Source of the DNA: Pseudomonas alkylphenolica
GTDB lineage: Bacteria > Pseudomonadota > Gammaproteobacteria > Pseudomonadales > Pseudomonadaceae
Assembly (NCBI RefSeq): GCF_000746525.1
Contig: NZ_CP009048.1
Coordinates: forward strand, 5,593,501-5,657,500
DNA length: 64,000 bases
Direction of reading: 5' to 3'
The translations under genes were made by a program, and so were the position numbers. Below the pieces are notes generated by a model, which did not search any database, was not told where the DNA came from, and saw nothing but the letters and a program-made list of their open reading frames with translations. This document shows, piece by piece, positions 16,877 to 26,796 of the stretch (positions are counted from its first letter, which is position 1; each line of letters starts with the position of its first letter).

Positions 16877-16884
16877 GGGCCTCT

Positions 16885-16950
16885 TCGCGGGGCAAGCCCG
16901 CTCCCACCGAGGTTGCAATGATCCCGGTGGGAGCGGGCTTGCCCCGCGAT
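16885..16950. repeat. REP pair (hglS / lysR convergent ends)
   Basis: Outward-facing pair of REP arms, TCGCGGGGCAAGCCCGCTCC and its complement, filling nearly the whole 76-base gap between two convergent genes. Confidence 0.92.
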
Positions 16951-16952
16951 AG

Positions 16953-17873
16953 CTACCTGAGGACCTCCACCTTCGGCAGGTCCATCGCATCGGCCTCGCC
17001 CTGCAGAAAATCACTCAAGCGACGCAACCGTTCACCCCCCGGGCGGGTTTTCGGCCACACCAGGTAATAGTCCAGGCCACTGGCCACCGCTGTCGGCCAG
17101 GGCAGGCTCAAACGCCCCTGGGCCACATCCTCGGCCACCATCAGCAAATCGCCCATGGACACCCCGTAACCCCGCGCGGCAGCGATCATCCCAAGCTCCA
17201 GGGTATCGAACACCTGACCGCCCTTGAGCGAGACCTTGTCCGTCAACCCCATGCGCGCCAGCCAACTGCGCCAGTCACGCTTGTCAGGTGTCGGGTGCAG
17301 CAGCTCGATAGCGGCCAGGCGCCTGGCGTCCCAAGGCCCTTCAGTCAGCAGCTCGGGGGCCCCCACCGGAATCAGCAGCTCGGAAAACAGCCGCACCACT
17401 TCCCAGTCCGGCGGAAAGTGCCCATCGCCAAGCAATACCGCACAATCAAAGGGCTCATGGTTGAAATCGACATGATCGACATCCATCCAGGCGCTGGTCA
17501 GTTGCACCTCATTGCCCGGCTGTAGATGACGAAAGCGACTGAGGCGCGCCAGCAACCAGCGCATGGTCAGCGTCGAGGGCGCTTTCATGCGCAGGATGTC
17601 GTCCTCGCTGCGCAGCGTATTACAGGCACGCTCCAGTGCCGCGAAGCCTTCACGTACGCCTGGCAGCAACAGCCGCGCCGCTTCGCTCAGTTGCAGGCTG
17701 CGGCCATTGCGCACGAACAAACGGCAGGCGAAATGCTCTTCCAGCGTGCGGATATGACGGCTGACTGCGCTTTGGGTGATCGATAACTCATCCCCGGCGC
17801 GGGTGAAGGAGCTGTGCCGGGCAGCCGCCTCAAAGGCCCGCAAGGCATACAACGGCGGTAAACGACGGGGCAT
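16953..17873 (-). CDS. LysR-family transcriptional regulator (GcvA-like)
   Basis: A 306-residue LysR regulator. The helix-turn-helix is in ALRAFEAAARHSSFTRAGDE and LSITQSAVSRHIRTLEEHFA (residues 9-48). The effector domain starts near residue 90 (MKAPSTLTMRWLLARLSRF). It is divergent from a MATE efflux gene, and an inverted repeat GCATGA-N7-TCATGC lies in the gap (17921-17939). Regulation of the pump is therefore likely; control of hglS, to which it is convergent, is a weaker possibility. Confidence 0.9.
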   Translation of the reverse strand: MPRRLPPLYALRAFEAAARHSSFTRAGDELSITQSAVSRHIRTLEEHFACRLFVRNGRSLQLSEAARLLLPGVREGFAALERACNTLRSEDDILRMKAPSTLTMRWLLARLSRFRHLQPGNEVQLTSAWMDVDHVDFNHEPFDCAVLLGDGHFPPDWEVVRLFSELLIPVGAPELLTEGPWDARRLAAIELLHPTPDKRDWRSWLARMGLTDKVSLKGGQVFDTLELGMIAAARGYGVSMGDLLMVAEDVAQGRLSLPWPTAVASGLDYYLVWPKTRPGGERLRRLSDFLQGEADAMDLPKVEVLR

Positions 17874-17920
17874 GGACGAATCCTCCGCATGAGCCCTGGG
17901 TAATCCACAGGATCATACTT

Positions 17921-17939
17921 GCATGAGTTTTAATCATGC
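17921..17939. promoter_or_regulatory. Inverted repeat between lysR and the MATE gene
   Basis: GCATGA and TCATGC arms with a seven-base AT-rich spacer, a T-N11-A-type LysR box, in the 155-base divergent intergenic region. Confidence 0.5.
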
Positions 17940-18028
17940 CACTGATCGTTTTTATCCTTTTGCGAATAACCGTATAAAGGATGAGAATTTCCCGCTTTCC
18001 CACAGCAATGCTAGAAAAGGACGATTCA

Positions 18029-19420
18029 ATGCAGGCCGCACCCACTCATGAACTCAAGGCCCTGTTGCGCCTGGCCGGTCCTCTGATCGCCTCGCAACTG
18101 GCGCACATGCTGATGGTGCTGACCGACACCCTGATGATGGCCCGCATCAGCCCGCAGGCCCTGGCTGGCGGTGGTCTGGGCGCGGCGAGCTATTCGTTCG
18201 TGTCGATTTTCTGTCTGGGTGTTATCGCGGCCGTCGGTACCCTGGTGGCGATTCGCAAGGGTGCCGGTGACACCGTCGGTGCCACCCGCCTGACCCAGGC
18301 CGGGTTGTGGCTGGCCTGGGCCATGGCCCTGGTGGCGACGCTGGCGCTGTGGAACCTGGAGCCGGTGCTGTTGCTGCTCGGCCAAAGCCCTGACAACGTC
18401 GAAGCGGCCGCCCAGTTCCTGCTGTTGCTGCCCTTCGCCTTGCCCGGCTACCTGAGCTTCATGGCCCTGCGCGGCTTTACCAGCGCCATCGGCCGCTCAA
18501 CACCGGTGATGGTCATCAGCCTGGTCGGCACCGTGGCCAACTTCCTGCTCAACTATGCGCTGATCGAGGGCATGTTCGGCCTGCCGAAACTGGGACTGGT
18601 GGGTATCGGTCTGGTCACCGCCATCGTGGCCAACTGCATGGCCGTGGCCATGGCCCTGTATATCCGCTGGCACCCGGCTTATGCGCCCTACCCGATTGCC
18701 AAGGGCCTGAGCCGTCCGTCCTGGCCAGCCTTGCGCGAACTGTGGCGCCTGGGTCTGCCGATCGGCGGCACCTACACCGTCGAAGTCGGCCTGTTCGCCT
18801 TCGCCGCGCTGTGCATGGGTGTGCTCGGTAGCACCGAGCTTGCGGCGCACCAGATCGCCCTGCAGATCGTCTCCACGGCGTTCATGATTCCGGCGGGCCT
18901 GTCGTATGCCGTGACCATGCGTGTGGGGCTGTATTACGGTGCCGGCAACCTGCTTGGCGCACGGCACGCCGGCCGCGTCGGGATCGGTTTTGGCGCGGCG
19001 ATGATGCTGATGTTCGCCATCCTGTTCTGGCTGCTGCCGGACCCGCTGGTAGGGCTGTTCCTCGACCACGATGACCCGGCCTTTGCCGACATCATCCAGT
19101 TGGCGGTGAGCCTGTTGATGGTCGCGGCGTGGTTCGAGCTGTTTGACGGCGTGCAGACCATCGCCATGGGCTCGATTCGCGGGCTCAAGGATGCCAAGAC
19201 CACTTTCCTGGTCGGGCTGTTCTGCTACTGGGTGATCGGCGCCCCGGCGGCCTGGCTGCTGGCCTTCACCTTGGGCATGGGCGCAGTTGGCGTCTGGTGG
19301 GGTCTGGCACTGGGCCTGGCGTGTGCGGCGGTGACCCTGACGCTGGCGTTCGAGTGGCGGATGAAGCGCTTGCTGGGTAACTCAGGTGGTGTGAACAAGG
19401 CCACTATTTCGGTGATTTGA
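18029..19420 (+). CDS. MATE family multidrug/cation antiporter
   Basis: A 463-residue inner-membrane Na+ or H+-coupled efflux pump of the NorM/PmpM type, with twelve predicted membrane helices in two MatE repeats. The first repeat begins LLRLAGPLIASQLAHMLMVL, the second LRELWRLGLPIGGTYTVEVG near residue 235. The start at 18029 is preferred because AAGGA lies eight bases upstream; two earlier in-frame ATGs (17981, 18008) lack a ribosome site. Substrates cannot be predicted. It is divergent from a LysR regulator. Confidence 0.92.
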   Translation: MQAAPTHELKALLRLAGPLIASQLAHMLMVLTDTLMMARISPQALAGGGLGAASYSFVSIFCLGVIAAVGTLVAIRKGAGDTVGATRLTQAGLWLAWAMALVATLALWNLEPVLLLLGQSPDNVEAAAQFLLLLPFALPGYLSFMALRGFTSAIGRSTPVMVISLVGTVANFLLNYALIEGMFGLPKLGLVGIGLVTAIVANCMAVAMALYIRWHPAYAPYPIAKGLSRPSWPALRELWRLGLPIGGTYTVEVGLFAFAALCMGVLGSTELAAHQIALQIVSTAFMIPAGLSYAVTMRVGLYYGAGNLLGARHAGRVGIGFGAAMMLMFAILFWLLPDPLVGLFLDHDDPAFADIIQLAVSLLMVAAWFELFDGVQTIAMGSIRGLKDAKTTFLVGLFCYWVIGAPAAWLLAFTLGMGAVGVWWGLALGLACAAVTLTLAFEWRMKRLLGNSGGVNKATISVI

Positions 19421-19428
19421 AGGACTTT

Positions 19429-19491
19429 TCGCGGGGCAAGCCCGCTCCCACAGGGCAGCTTATCTCTGTGGGAGCGGGCTTGCCCCGCGAT
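19429..19491. repeat. REP pair (MATE / GGDEF-EAL convergent ends)
   Basis: Outward-facing REP arms with a 14-base spacer, lying between the two convergent stop codons. Confidence 0.92.
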
Positions 19492-19497
19492 GACTTT

Positions 19498-21162
19498 CTA
19501 CAAAGCCACCGACCGCTGCGCCGACCCGCTCTGCAAAAACACTATCAACTCATCAACCGGCAGCGGCCGACTGATCAGGAAACCCTGTACCTGATCACAG
19601 TTGAAGCTGCGCAGCAGGTCCATCTGCTCCGGCGTTTCCACCCCTTCAGCCACCACCTCCAGGTTGAGGTTGTGCGCCAGGTTGATCATGGCGTGGACCA
19701 GCTTGCGGTTCTCTTCACGCTTTTCCATGCCACCGACAAAGCTGCGATCGACCTTGAGCAAGGTGATCGGCAGGCTGTTGAGGTGGACGAAGGAGGAAAA
19801 ACCGGTACCGAAGTCATCGAGAGAAAACCGCACCCCCAGGCGACCCAGGGCGTCCATGGTCTTCTCGACCAGATCGTTGCGGCGCATCACCGCGGTTTCG
19901 GTGAGCTCGAACTCCAGCCAGCGGGCATCGACGCCATGCTCGATGATCAAGCGGCTCAAGGTGGCCAGCAGTTGACTGTCCTGAAACTGGCGGAACGACA
20001 GGTTCACCGCCATGTGCAGCGGCTCCAGGCCCTGTTCACGCAGTGCCTGCATGTCGCGCAAGGCGCGGGAAATCACCCAGTAGCCCAACGGCACGATCAA
20101 CCCGCTCTGCTCGGCCAGCGGGACAAACTCGCTGGGCGGCAGCAAACCGCGCTCGGCGTGACGCCAGCGCACCAGTGCCTCCAGGCCGACAATACGTCCG
20201 TCGGCCATGTCCAGGCGTGGCTGGTAGTGCAACTCCAGTTCGTCGCGACGCAAGGCGCGGCGTAACTCGCTTTCCAGATCGGCGAGGCTGCGCGCGTTGC
20301 GGTTGATGCGTTCGTTGAAGACATGGAAGGTGCAGCCCTGAGTACCCTTGGCCTGTTGCATGGCAATGTGCGCGTGCCACATCAGCGGGTCCGCACCGCC
20401 TTGGGCACGGGCATGGGCGACACCCAGGCTGCAGCCGATCAACAGGCTCTCGCCATCGACCCAGTAGGGTTCGGCCAGGGCCTCGGTAATACGTTCAGCC
20501 ATCCATTCAGCGCGTTGTGGCTCGCGGCGCGTGTCGATCAGCAGAGCGAATTCATCGCTACCCAGACGGGCCACCTGGTCGCCGGCCTCAAGCTGGCTTT
20601 TCAGGCGCCCGACCACCTGCAGGATCAACCGGTCACCGGCCTGATGGCCAAGCGCATCGTTGGCCCGGCGAAAGTTATCCAGGTCCAGGTGACCGAGGGC
20701 CACCCCACGCCCGTCATTGTCGGCCAGGCGTGCGGCCAGCAGGGTCTGAAAGCCCTGGCGGTTGGCGATACCGGTCAGCGGATCCTGTTCGGCCAGGCGC
20801 ATCAGGGTGGCCTCCAGCACTCCGCGCTCGCGCACATGGCGCAGGCTGCGGCGCAAGGTATCGGGGCCGAGCTGGTCAAGTACCAGCCAGTCGCTGACAC
20901 CCGGCGGTGGCACCTGCGGTTCATGCTCAAGCAGCAACACCATCGGCAAGATGCAGCGGCCAGGCGCTGGCTGCAGTTGCGGGGTGGCCAGCACCAGGGC
21001 ATTGCGGTCATTGGCAAACAGGCTGTCGACTGCGTCCCAGTTCGGTGCGGTCAACAGCACCGCACTGCCCGCCAACGGCGTCAGGCAATCACGCAAGGCG
21101 GCGGCCCATTCGGGCTCGTCAGCCAGCAAGAGCAAACGCAAGGGTTCGACAGGCGTAGACAA
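19498..21162 (-). CDS. GGDEF-EAL cyclic-di-GMP protein with N-terminal receiver-like domain
   Basis: A 554-residue cytoplasmic protein. Residues 1-110 look like a degenerate receiver (LRLLLLADEPEWAAALRDCL). A GGDEF domain follows (about 125-290) whose signature is changed to RLGSDEF. The EAL domain (about 300-545) keeps its essential residues: LEALVRW, the NLS motif in MAVNLSFR, FELTETAV, SLDDFGTGFSS, LKVDRSFV, AEGVET and QGFLIS. It is therefore most likely a cyclic-di-GMP phosphodiesterase whose GGDEF domain is regulatory or weakly active. It is divergent from rep, with a perfect Fur-like palindrome in the gap at 21230-21248. Confidence 0.92.
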   Translation of the reverse strand: MSTPVEPLRLLLLADEPEWAAALRDCLTPLAGSAVLLTAPNWDAVDSLFANDRNALVLATPQLQPAPGRCILPMVLLLEHEPQVPPPGVSDWLVLDQLGPDTLRRSLRHVRERGVLEATLMRLAEQDPLTGIANRQGFQTLLAARLADNDGRGVALGHLDLDNFRRANDALGHQAGDRLILQVVGRLKSQLEAGDQVARLGSDEFALLIDTRREPQRAEWMAERITEALAEPYWVDGESLLIGCSLGVAHARAQGGADPLMWHAHIAMQQAKGTQGCTFHVFNERINRNARSLADLESELRRALRRDELELHYQPRLDMADGRIVGLEALVRWRHAERGLLPPSEFVPLAEQSGLIVPLGYWVISRALRDMQALREQGLEPLHMAVNLSFRQFQDSQLLATLSRLIIEHGVDARWLEFELTETAVMRRNDLVEKTMDALGRLGVRFSLDDFGTGFSSFVHLNSLPITLLKVDRSFVGGMEKREENRKLVHAMINLAHNLNLEVVAEGVETPEQMDLLRSFNCDQVQGFLISRPLPVDELIVFLQSGSAQRSVAL

Positions 21163-21229
21163 GCTGGCTCCTTAGGACGTGGACACAGTCAAATGACAAT
21201 GGGCAGCGAGAGGCTCATCCTAAACCATT

Positions 21230-21248
21230 AGTGAAAATGATTTTCACT
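21230..21248. promoter_or_regulatory. Fur-box-like 19-bp perfect palindrome
   Basis: AGTGAAAATGATTTTCACT is perfectly palindromic around a central G and matches the 7-1-7 Fur core TGATAAT-N-ATTATCA at 12 of the 14 specified bases. It sits 67 bases before the GGDEF-EAL start and 178 bases before rep. A separate hairpin with a 9-bp stem lies at 21276-21306. Confidence 0.62.
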
Positions 21249-21426
21249 TAACATCGAGCCATTCCATTGCCGACATCCCGCAGGTTTCGCCACGCATCCT
21301 GCGGGAAAGTAACAAAAGCGGCAAATTTAGATCGCGTGGTACGTCACACTGTCAGACGGTCGCGGCAGAATCTCTCCACCCCTGCTAAAATGCGCGGCTA
21401 TTTTTCTAGCGACCCCGGTTTTCGTC

Positions 21427-23436
21427 ATGTCCCGACTCAATCCCCGGCAACAAGAAGCCGTGAACTACGTCGGCGGCCCTCTTTTGGTGCTCGCCGGTGC
21501 CGGTTCCGGCAAGACCAGCGTGATCACCCGCAAAATCGCGCACCTGATCCAGAATTGCGGCATCCGTGCGCAGTACATCGTGGCCATGACCTTCACCAAC
21601 AAGGCCGCACGGGAGATGAAAGAGCGGGTCGGCACCCTGTTGCGCAAAGGCGAGGGGCGCGGCCTGACCGTGTCGACCTTTCACAACCTGGGCCTGAACA
21701 TCATCCGCAAGGAACATCAGCGACTGGGCTACAAGCCGGGTTTCTCGATCTTCGACGAGACCGACGTCAAAGCGCTGATGACCGACATCATGCAAAAGGA
21801 ATACTCGGGCGACGACGGTGTCGACGAGATCAAGAACATGATCGGCGCCTGGAAAAACGACCTGATCCTGCCGCCCGAGGCCCTGGAAAAGGCGCGCAAT
21901 CCCAAGGAGCAGACCGCTGCCATCGTTTACGCCCACTACCAGCGCACGCTCAAGGCGTTCAACGCGGTGGACTTCGACGACCTGATCCTGCTGCCGGTGA
22001 AGCTGTTCGAGGAACACGCCGACATCCTGGAAAAATGGCAGAACAAGGTGCGCTACCTGCTGGTGGACGAATACCAGGACACCAACGCCAGCCAGTATTT
22101 GCTGGTGAAAATGCTGATCGGCACGCGCAACCAGTTCACCGTGGTCGGTGACGACGACCAGTCGATCTACGCCTGGCGTGGCGCGCGCCCGGAAAACCTG
22201 ATGTTGCTCAAAGAGGATTACCCGTCGCTGAAGGTGGTGATGCTCGAGCAGAACTACCGCTCCACCAGCCGCATCCTGCGCTGCGCCAACGTGCTGATCT
22301 CGAACAACCCGCATGCGTTCGAGAAGCAGCTGTGGAGCGAGATGGGCCACGGTGACGAGATCCGTGTGATCCGCTGCAAGAACGAGGAGTCCGAGGCCGA
22401 ACGGGTGGCCATGGAAATCCTCAGCCTGCACCTGCGCACCGACCGCCCTTACAGCGATTTCGCCATCCTCTACCGCGGCAACTACCAGGCCAAGCTGATC
22501 GAACTGAAGCTGCAGCACCATCAGGTGCCGTACCGTCTGTCCGGCGGCAACAGCTTCTTCGGACGCCAGGAAGTAAAAGACCTGATGGCCTACTTCCGCT
22601 TGCTGGTGAACCCGGACGACGATAACGCTTACCTGCGGGTGATCAACGTACCGCGCCGGGAAATCGGCTCGACCACCCTGGAAAAGCTCGGCAACTACGC
22701 CACCGAACGCAAGATCTCGATGTACGCCGCCAGCGAGGAGCTGGGCCTGGGCGAGCATCTGGACAGCCGCTTCACCGACCGTCTGCAGCGCTTCAAGCGC
22801 TGGATGGACAAGGTCCGCGAGCAGGTTGCCCTGGAAGATCCGATTGCCGCCCTGCGTGGCATGGTCACCGACATCGACTACGAAAACTGGATTCGCACCA
22901 ACAGTTCCAGCGACAAGGCCGCGGACTTTCGCATGGGTAACGTCTGGTTCCTGATCGAGGCGTTGAAAAACACCCTGGAGAAGGACGAAGACGGTGAGAT
23001 GACCATCGAGGAAGCCATCGGCAAGCTGGTCCTGCGTGACATGCTCGAACGTCAGCAGGAGGAAGAAGACGGTGCCGAGGGCGTGCAGATGATGACCCTG
23101 CATGCCTCCAAGGGCCTGGAATTCCCCTACGTGTTCATCATGGGCATGGAGGAAGAGATTCTTCCGCACCGTTCCAGCATCGAAGCCGACACCATCGAAG
23201 AAGAACGGCGTCTGGCCTACGTGGGCATTACCCGCGCACGCCAGACCCTGGCCTTCACCTTTGCGGCCAAGCGCAAGCAGTACGGCGAGATCATCGATTG
23301 CGCGCCGAGCCGCTTCCTTGACGAGCTGCCCGACGATGACCTGGCCTGGGAAGGCCTGGACGATGCGCCCACCGAAGTGAAGGCGGCGCGCGGCAATAAT
23401 GCACTGGCCGATATCCGCGCCATGCTGAAACGTTAG
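21427..23436 (+). CDS. rep: ATP-dependent DNA helicase Rep
   Basis: Superfamily 1 3'-5' helicase of 669 residues that helps replication forks past bound proteins and restarts stalled forks. Motifs in order: Q-motif LNPRQQEAVNY, Walker A VLAGAGSGKTSV (residues 20-31), Ia TFTNKAAREM, II LLVDEYQDTN (about 212), III VVGDDDQSIYAWRG (about 239), IV EQNYRST, V MTLHASKGLEFP (about 558) and VI VGITRARQTLAF (about 600). The length is normal for Rep, shorter than UvrD. It is followed by xpt on the same strand after 63 bases. Confidence 0.96.
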   Translation: MSRLNPRQQEAVNYVGGPLLVLAGAGSGKTSVITRKIAHLIQNCGIRAQYIVAMTFTNKAAREMKERVGTLLRKGEGRGLTVSTFHNLGLNIIRKEHQRLGYKPGFSIFDETDVKALMTDIMQKEYSGDDGVDEIKNMIGAWKNDLILPPEALEKARNPKEQTAAIVYAHYQRTLKAFNAVDFDDLILLPVKLFEEHADILEKWQNKVRYLLVDEYQDTNASQYLLVKMLIGTRNQFTVVGDDDQSIYAWRGARPENLMLLKEDYPSLKVVMLEQNYRSTSRILRCANVLISNNPHAFEKQLWSEMGHGDEIRVIRCKNEESEAERVAMEILSLHLRTDRPYSDFAILYRGNYQAKLIELKLQHHQVPYRLSGGNSFFGRQEVKDLMAYFRLLVNPDDDNAYLRVINVPRREIGSTTLEKLGNYATERKISMYAASEELGLGEHLDSRFTDRLQRFKRWMDKVREQVALEDPIAALRGMVTDIDYENWIRTNSSSDKAADFRMGNVWFLIEALKNTLEKDEDGEMTIEEAIGKLVLRDMLERQQEEEDGAEGVQMMTLHASKGLEFPYVFIMGMEEEILPHRSSIEADTIEEERRLAYVGITRARQTLAFTFAAKRKQYGEIIDCAPSRFLDELPDDDLAWEGLDDAPTEVKAARGNNALADIRAMLKR

Positions 23437-23469
23437 ATAATCAACCTTTGCTGCGGCGCACTGCCGTAG

Positions 23470-24072
<603 letters not shown>

Positions 24073-24078
24073 CATTTG

Positions 24079-24159
24079 ATCGCGGGGCAAGCCCGCTCCC
24101 ACAGGTATTGTGCTGCCCCTGTGGGAGCGGCGGTGCGGCGACCCGACTTACCCCGCGAT
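24079..24159. repeat. REP pair, one arm of a variant type
   Basis: The left arm is standard (ATCGCGGGGCAAGCCCGCTC). The right arm carries the GCGGTGCGGCGACCCGAC insertion before TTACCCCGCGAT, the same variant as at 3269. It sits between the convergent xpt and acetyl-CoA hydrolase genes. Confidence 0.9.
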
Positions 24160-24168
24160 AGCGTCACC

Positions 24169-26034
24169 TCAAAACGACGCTGTAGCCTGCAACCCCGCCA
24201 GCAACAGCCGCTGATACAACTCCTCCTTGAGCCCCTGCGGCTGCGCCAGCCTCATCCGCGCCAGCTGTTGTGGATAAGCCTCGGGCGCCGGTGCGTCCAG
24301 CGCCGCCCTGCCCAGCTCCAGCACCTCGCTCAACTTGAACTTGCTCTTGAGCCAGTTCAACGCCCGCAACAAATCGCGCTCTTCATCGGTGAAATCGCTG
24401 CCCAGCGGATACTCGGGAAACAGCCGTGCATGGGCGTTGCGCAACTGCTGCAGCCGTTGCGGCGTGTTGTTGGTAAAACGCGCCTCCAGCTGGAATCCGG
24501 ACGGCAGTTTTCCAGCTTTCTGCGCTTGCTCGATCAGCCCGGGCTGAAAACGCGAATCACAGATCGCCAGTAATCGTTGAATGGTTTCGGCGTCGGTTTG
24601 CCCACGCAAATCGGCAATGCCGTACTCGGTGACAACCACATCACGCAGGTGCCGGGGAATGGTGCAATGGCCATAACTCCAGACCAGGTTGGAGCTGACC
24701 TCACCGCCCGCTTCGCGCCAGCTGCGCAGCAGCAGAATCGAGCGCGCGCCCTCCAGGGCATGCCCTTGGGCAACAAAGTTGTATTGCCCGCCGACACCGC
24801 TGAGCACCCGCCCATCTTCCAGCTGATCAGCAACCCCGGCGCCCATCAGGGTCATGGTGAACACCGTGTTGATAAAGCGTGCATCGCGGCGTTGCGAGCG
24901 CTTGAGCGACTCCTGACCGTACAGTTCGTTGATGTAGCTGATTGCACGCATATCAATGCATTGGCGGGCTTCCAATGGCATGTCGCGCAAGCGCTGGTAA
25001 AACGCCTGGGGGCCGAGGAAGAAGCCACCATGCACCAACACCCCGCCATCGACCGGGCGCCGGATTATCCCGGCCTCAAGCAGTGCCAACAGGCCGTTGA
25101 CGAACATTTCGCTGCAACCATACAGACCGTGGACAAAGGGCTGGGTGCCGCCTTCACGGTCGATCATCTGCTGCCATGGCTGAAGATCCATATCCGCGAG
25201 TAGTGCCTGGTAGGCTTCGCTTTCAGTCTGTCGGGCCAGGAGCGCAGCGGTCAGCGCATCGCCCATGGCGCCAATGCCGATCTGCAAAGTACCGCCATCG
25301 CGCACGAGGGTGCTGGCGTGTAAACCAATGAAGTGATCCTGGGTGGTGACCGGCATGTTCGGCGTCGAGAACAGGCGTCGCTGCTCGACCACATCAATCA
25401 GCACATCGAAAGCCTGCCGAGGCAACTCGGAGGCGCCCGGCATATAGGGCAATTCGGCATGCACCTGGCCGAGCAGGAGGATGGTCTCCCCGGCGGCCCG
25501 GCGACGCTCGATCATCGGCAACAGGTCGAGGGTGATGTCCGGATTGCAACTCAAGCTCAGGTGATCCGAGTGTTGCGGATCTTCAGCCACCAGCTGGGCC
25601 ACCAGGTTCAGGCCTTTGGCGTTGATGTCCCGCGCGGCGTGGCTGTAGTTGCTGCTGACGTAATCCTGCTGGGCCGTAGCACTGTGCAGCAGACTGCCGG
25701 GCTGCATGAAGAACTGCTCGACGCGAATGTTCGCCGGCAATCGGTCCTTGCGCAGGTCATTCAGGTATTCGAGCTCTTCATAGTCGGCGAACACGCGCTC
25801 GATAAAGGGTTCGAGAAAGCGCCGCTGCAGGCCGTCGCCCAGATCGGGCCTACCCAGGCTCAGGGCGGTATAGATTGTCAGGCGCCGCTCCGGCAACTGG
25901 CGGATGCGCACGTACAGTGCATTGACGAAGGCGTTGGGTTTGCCCAGGCCCAATGGCAAGCCCATGTGGATATGCGCTGGCAAGCGCGCCAGCACTTCGT
26001 CTACGGCCTTTTCGATCGAGCAGCTTTGCGCCAT
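24169..26034 (-). CDS. Acetyl-CoA hydrolase/transferase family protein
   Basis: A 621-residue member of the acetyl-CoA hydrolase/CoA-transferase family, with an N-terminal domain (about 1-200) and a C-terminal AcetylCoA_hyd_C domain (about 320-560). Conserved blocks include LQIGIGAMGDALT, FVHGLYGCSEMFVNGLLALL and VVVTEYGIADLRGQTD; the last is the CoA-binding signature. It probably moves CoA between acetate, succinate or related acyl groups; the exact substrate is unknown. The ATG at 26034 has a GGGAGG ribosome site; the open frame extends upstream through a REP element and is not used. Confidence 0.88.
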   Translation of the reverse strand: MAQSCSIEKAVDEVLARLPAHIHMGLPLGLGKPNAFVNALYVRIRQLPERRLTIYTALSLGRPDLGDGLQRRFLEPFIERVFADYEELEYLNDLRKDRLPANIRVEQFFMQPGSLLHSATAQQDYVSSNYSHAARDINAKGLNLVAQLVAEDPQHSDHLSLSCNPDITLDLLPMIERRRAAGETILLLGQVHAELPYMPGASELPRQAFDVLIDVVEQRRLFSTPNMPVTTQDHFIGLHASTLVRDGGTLQIGIGAMGDALTAALLARQTESEAYQALLADMDLQPWQQMIDREGGTQPFVHGLYGCSEMFVNGLLALLEAGIIRRPVDGGVLVHGGFFLGPQAFYQRLRDMPLEARQCIDMRAISYINELYGQESLKRSQRRDARFINTVFTMTLMGAGVADQLEDGRVLSGVGGQYNFVAQGHALEGARSILLLRSWREAGGEVSSNLVWSYGHCTIPRHLRDVVVTEYGIADLRGQTDAETIQRLLAICDSRFQPGLIEQAQKAGKLPSGFQLEARFTNNTPQRLQQLRNAHARLFPEYPLGSDFTDEERDLLRALNWLKSKFKLSEVLELGRAALDAPAPEAYPQQLARMRLAQPQGLKEELYQRLLLAGLQATASF

Positions 26035-26105
26035 CTGCGCCTCCCGGTCATCCTTGCAGGTTCGACCGAGCATGGCCCGAGAATGCTCCACAGTCCACAC
26101 CAACC

Positions 26106-26177
26106 GTGTGGGAGCGGGCTTGCCCCGCGATGCGATGTGACTGACAGCTCGCAATCGCGGGGCAAGCCCGCTCCCAC
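26106..26177. repeat. REPIN between the acetyl-CoA hydrolase and cytochrome c5 genes
   Basis: Inward-facing REP arms enclosing a spacer with GATGTGACTGACAGCTCG, nearly the same as the spacer of the copy at 32701, so the whole unit appears to have moved as one element. Confidence 0.93.
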
Positions 26178-26192
26178 AGAGGGCCAAAAACG

Positions 26193-26219
26193 ACAAAGCC
26201 CGCACGTGGCGGGCTTTGT
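26193..26219 (-). terminator. Terminator of the cytochrome c5 gene
   Basis: An 11-bp stem (ACAAAGCCCGC with GCGGGCTTTGT) and a five-base loop. On the minus strand the stem is followed by CGTTTTT. It ends 15 bases after the cytochrome stop codon. Confidence 0.8.
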
Positions 26220-26234
26220 TGGCGAAGCGCAGGC

Positions 26235-26657
26235 TTACAGGCCGGACATCTTCTTGATGGCGGCCTTCAGGTCGTCATCCGAGCAGTCGGCGCAGGTGCC
26301 TTTAGGCGGCATGGCGTTGATACCAGTGATGGCCTTGGCCAGGATACCGTCCAGACCACCCTGGTGGTCGGAACGCTCTTTCCAGGCTGCAGTGTCGCCG
26401 ATCTTCGGCGCGCCGAGCAGTCCACTGCCGTGGCAAGCATTGCAGTGCTTGGCGATGATTTCGTCCGGGGTCTTGGCACCGCCACCACCTGCGGAGGCAG
26501 CCACTTCCATTCCCTTGCATTCCTGCCCTTGTACACACACCTGGCCGACCGGTTCCAGTCGCTTGGCGATGTCGTCGTTGGTCGCAGCTGTTGCGCTGAC
26601 TGCCCAAAGGGCCAATACGGCAGCTGGTACGGCCAGCATTTTCTTGATTAGATTCAC
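26235..26657 (-). CDS. Cytochrome c5 family protein
   Basis: A 140-residue periplasmic c-type cytochrome. The signal peptide is about residues 1-24 (KKMLAVPAAVLALWAVSATA). The haem site CNACH lies near residue 73 and the methionine ligand in INAMPPKGTCADCSD near residue 115, with the extra cysteine pair typical of cytochrome c5. It probably passes electrons in the aerobic chain. The start is a GTG at 26657, chosen because GAGGG lies seven bases upstream and the signal peptide then begins normally; the frame runs further upstream without support. Confidence 0.88.
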   Translation of the reverse strand: MNLIKKMLAVPAAVLALWAVSATAATNDDIAKRLEPVGQVCVQGQECKGMEVAASAGGGGAKTPDEIIAKHCNACHGSGLLGAPKIGDTAAWKERSDHQGGLDGILAKAITGINAMPPKGTCADCSDDDLKAAIKKMSGL

Positions 26658-26796
26658 ACGTACACCCTCATGGTGGCTAGTCACGCCCGCGGCCACGGAT
26701 TCGCAGGCGGCGCAAGTATAACGGGAACCCTGCCATACCGAAACAACCCTAATGTCCAAAGGGTCTTAGCCGCGACAATCCGCCGCGCTGTACGCC

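Noticed and set aside
21406..23169. 587-residue open frame antisense to rep
   Set aside because: All helicase motifs are on the other strand in the right order; this frame is Val/His/Gln-rich shadow sequence.
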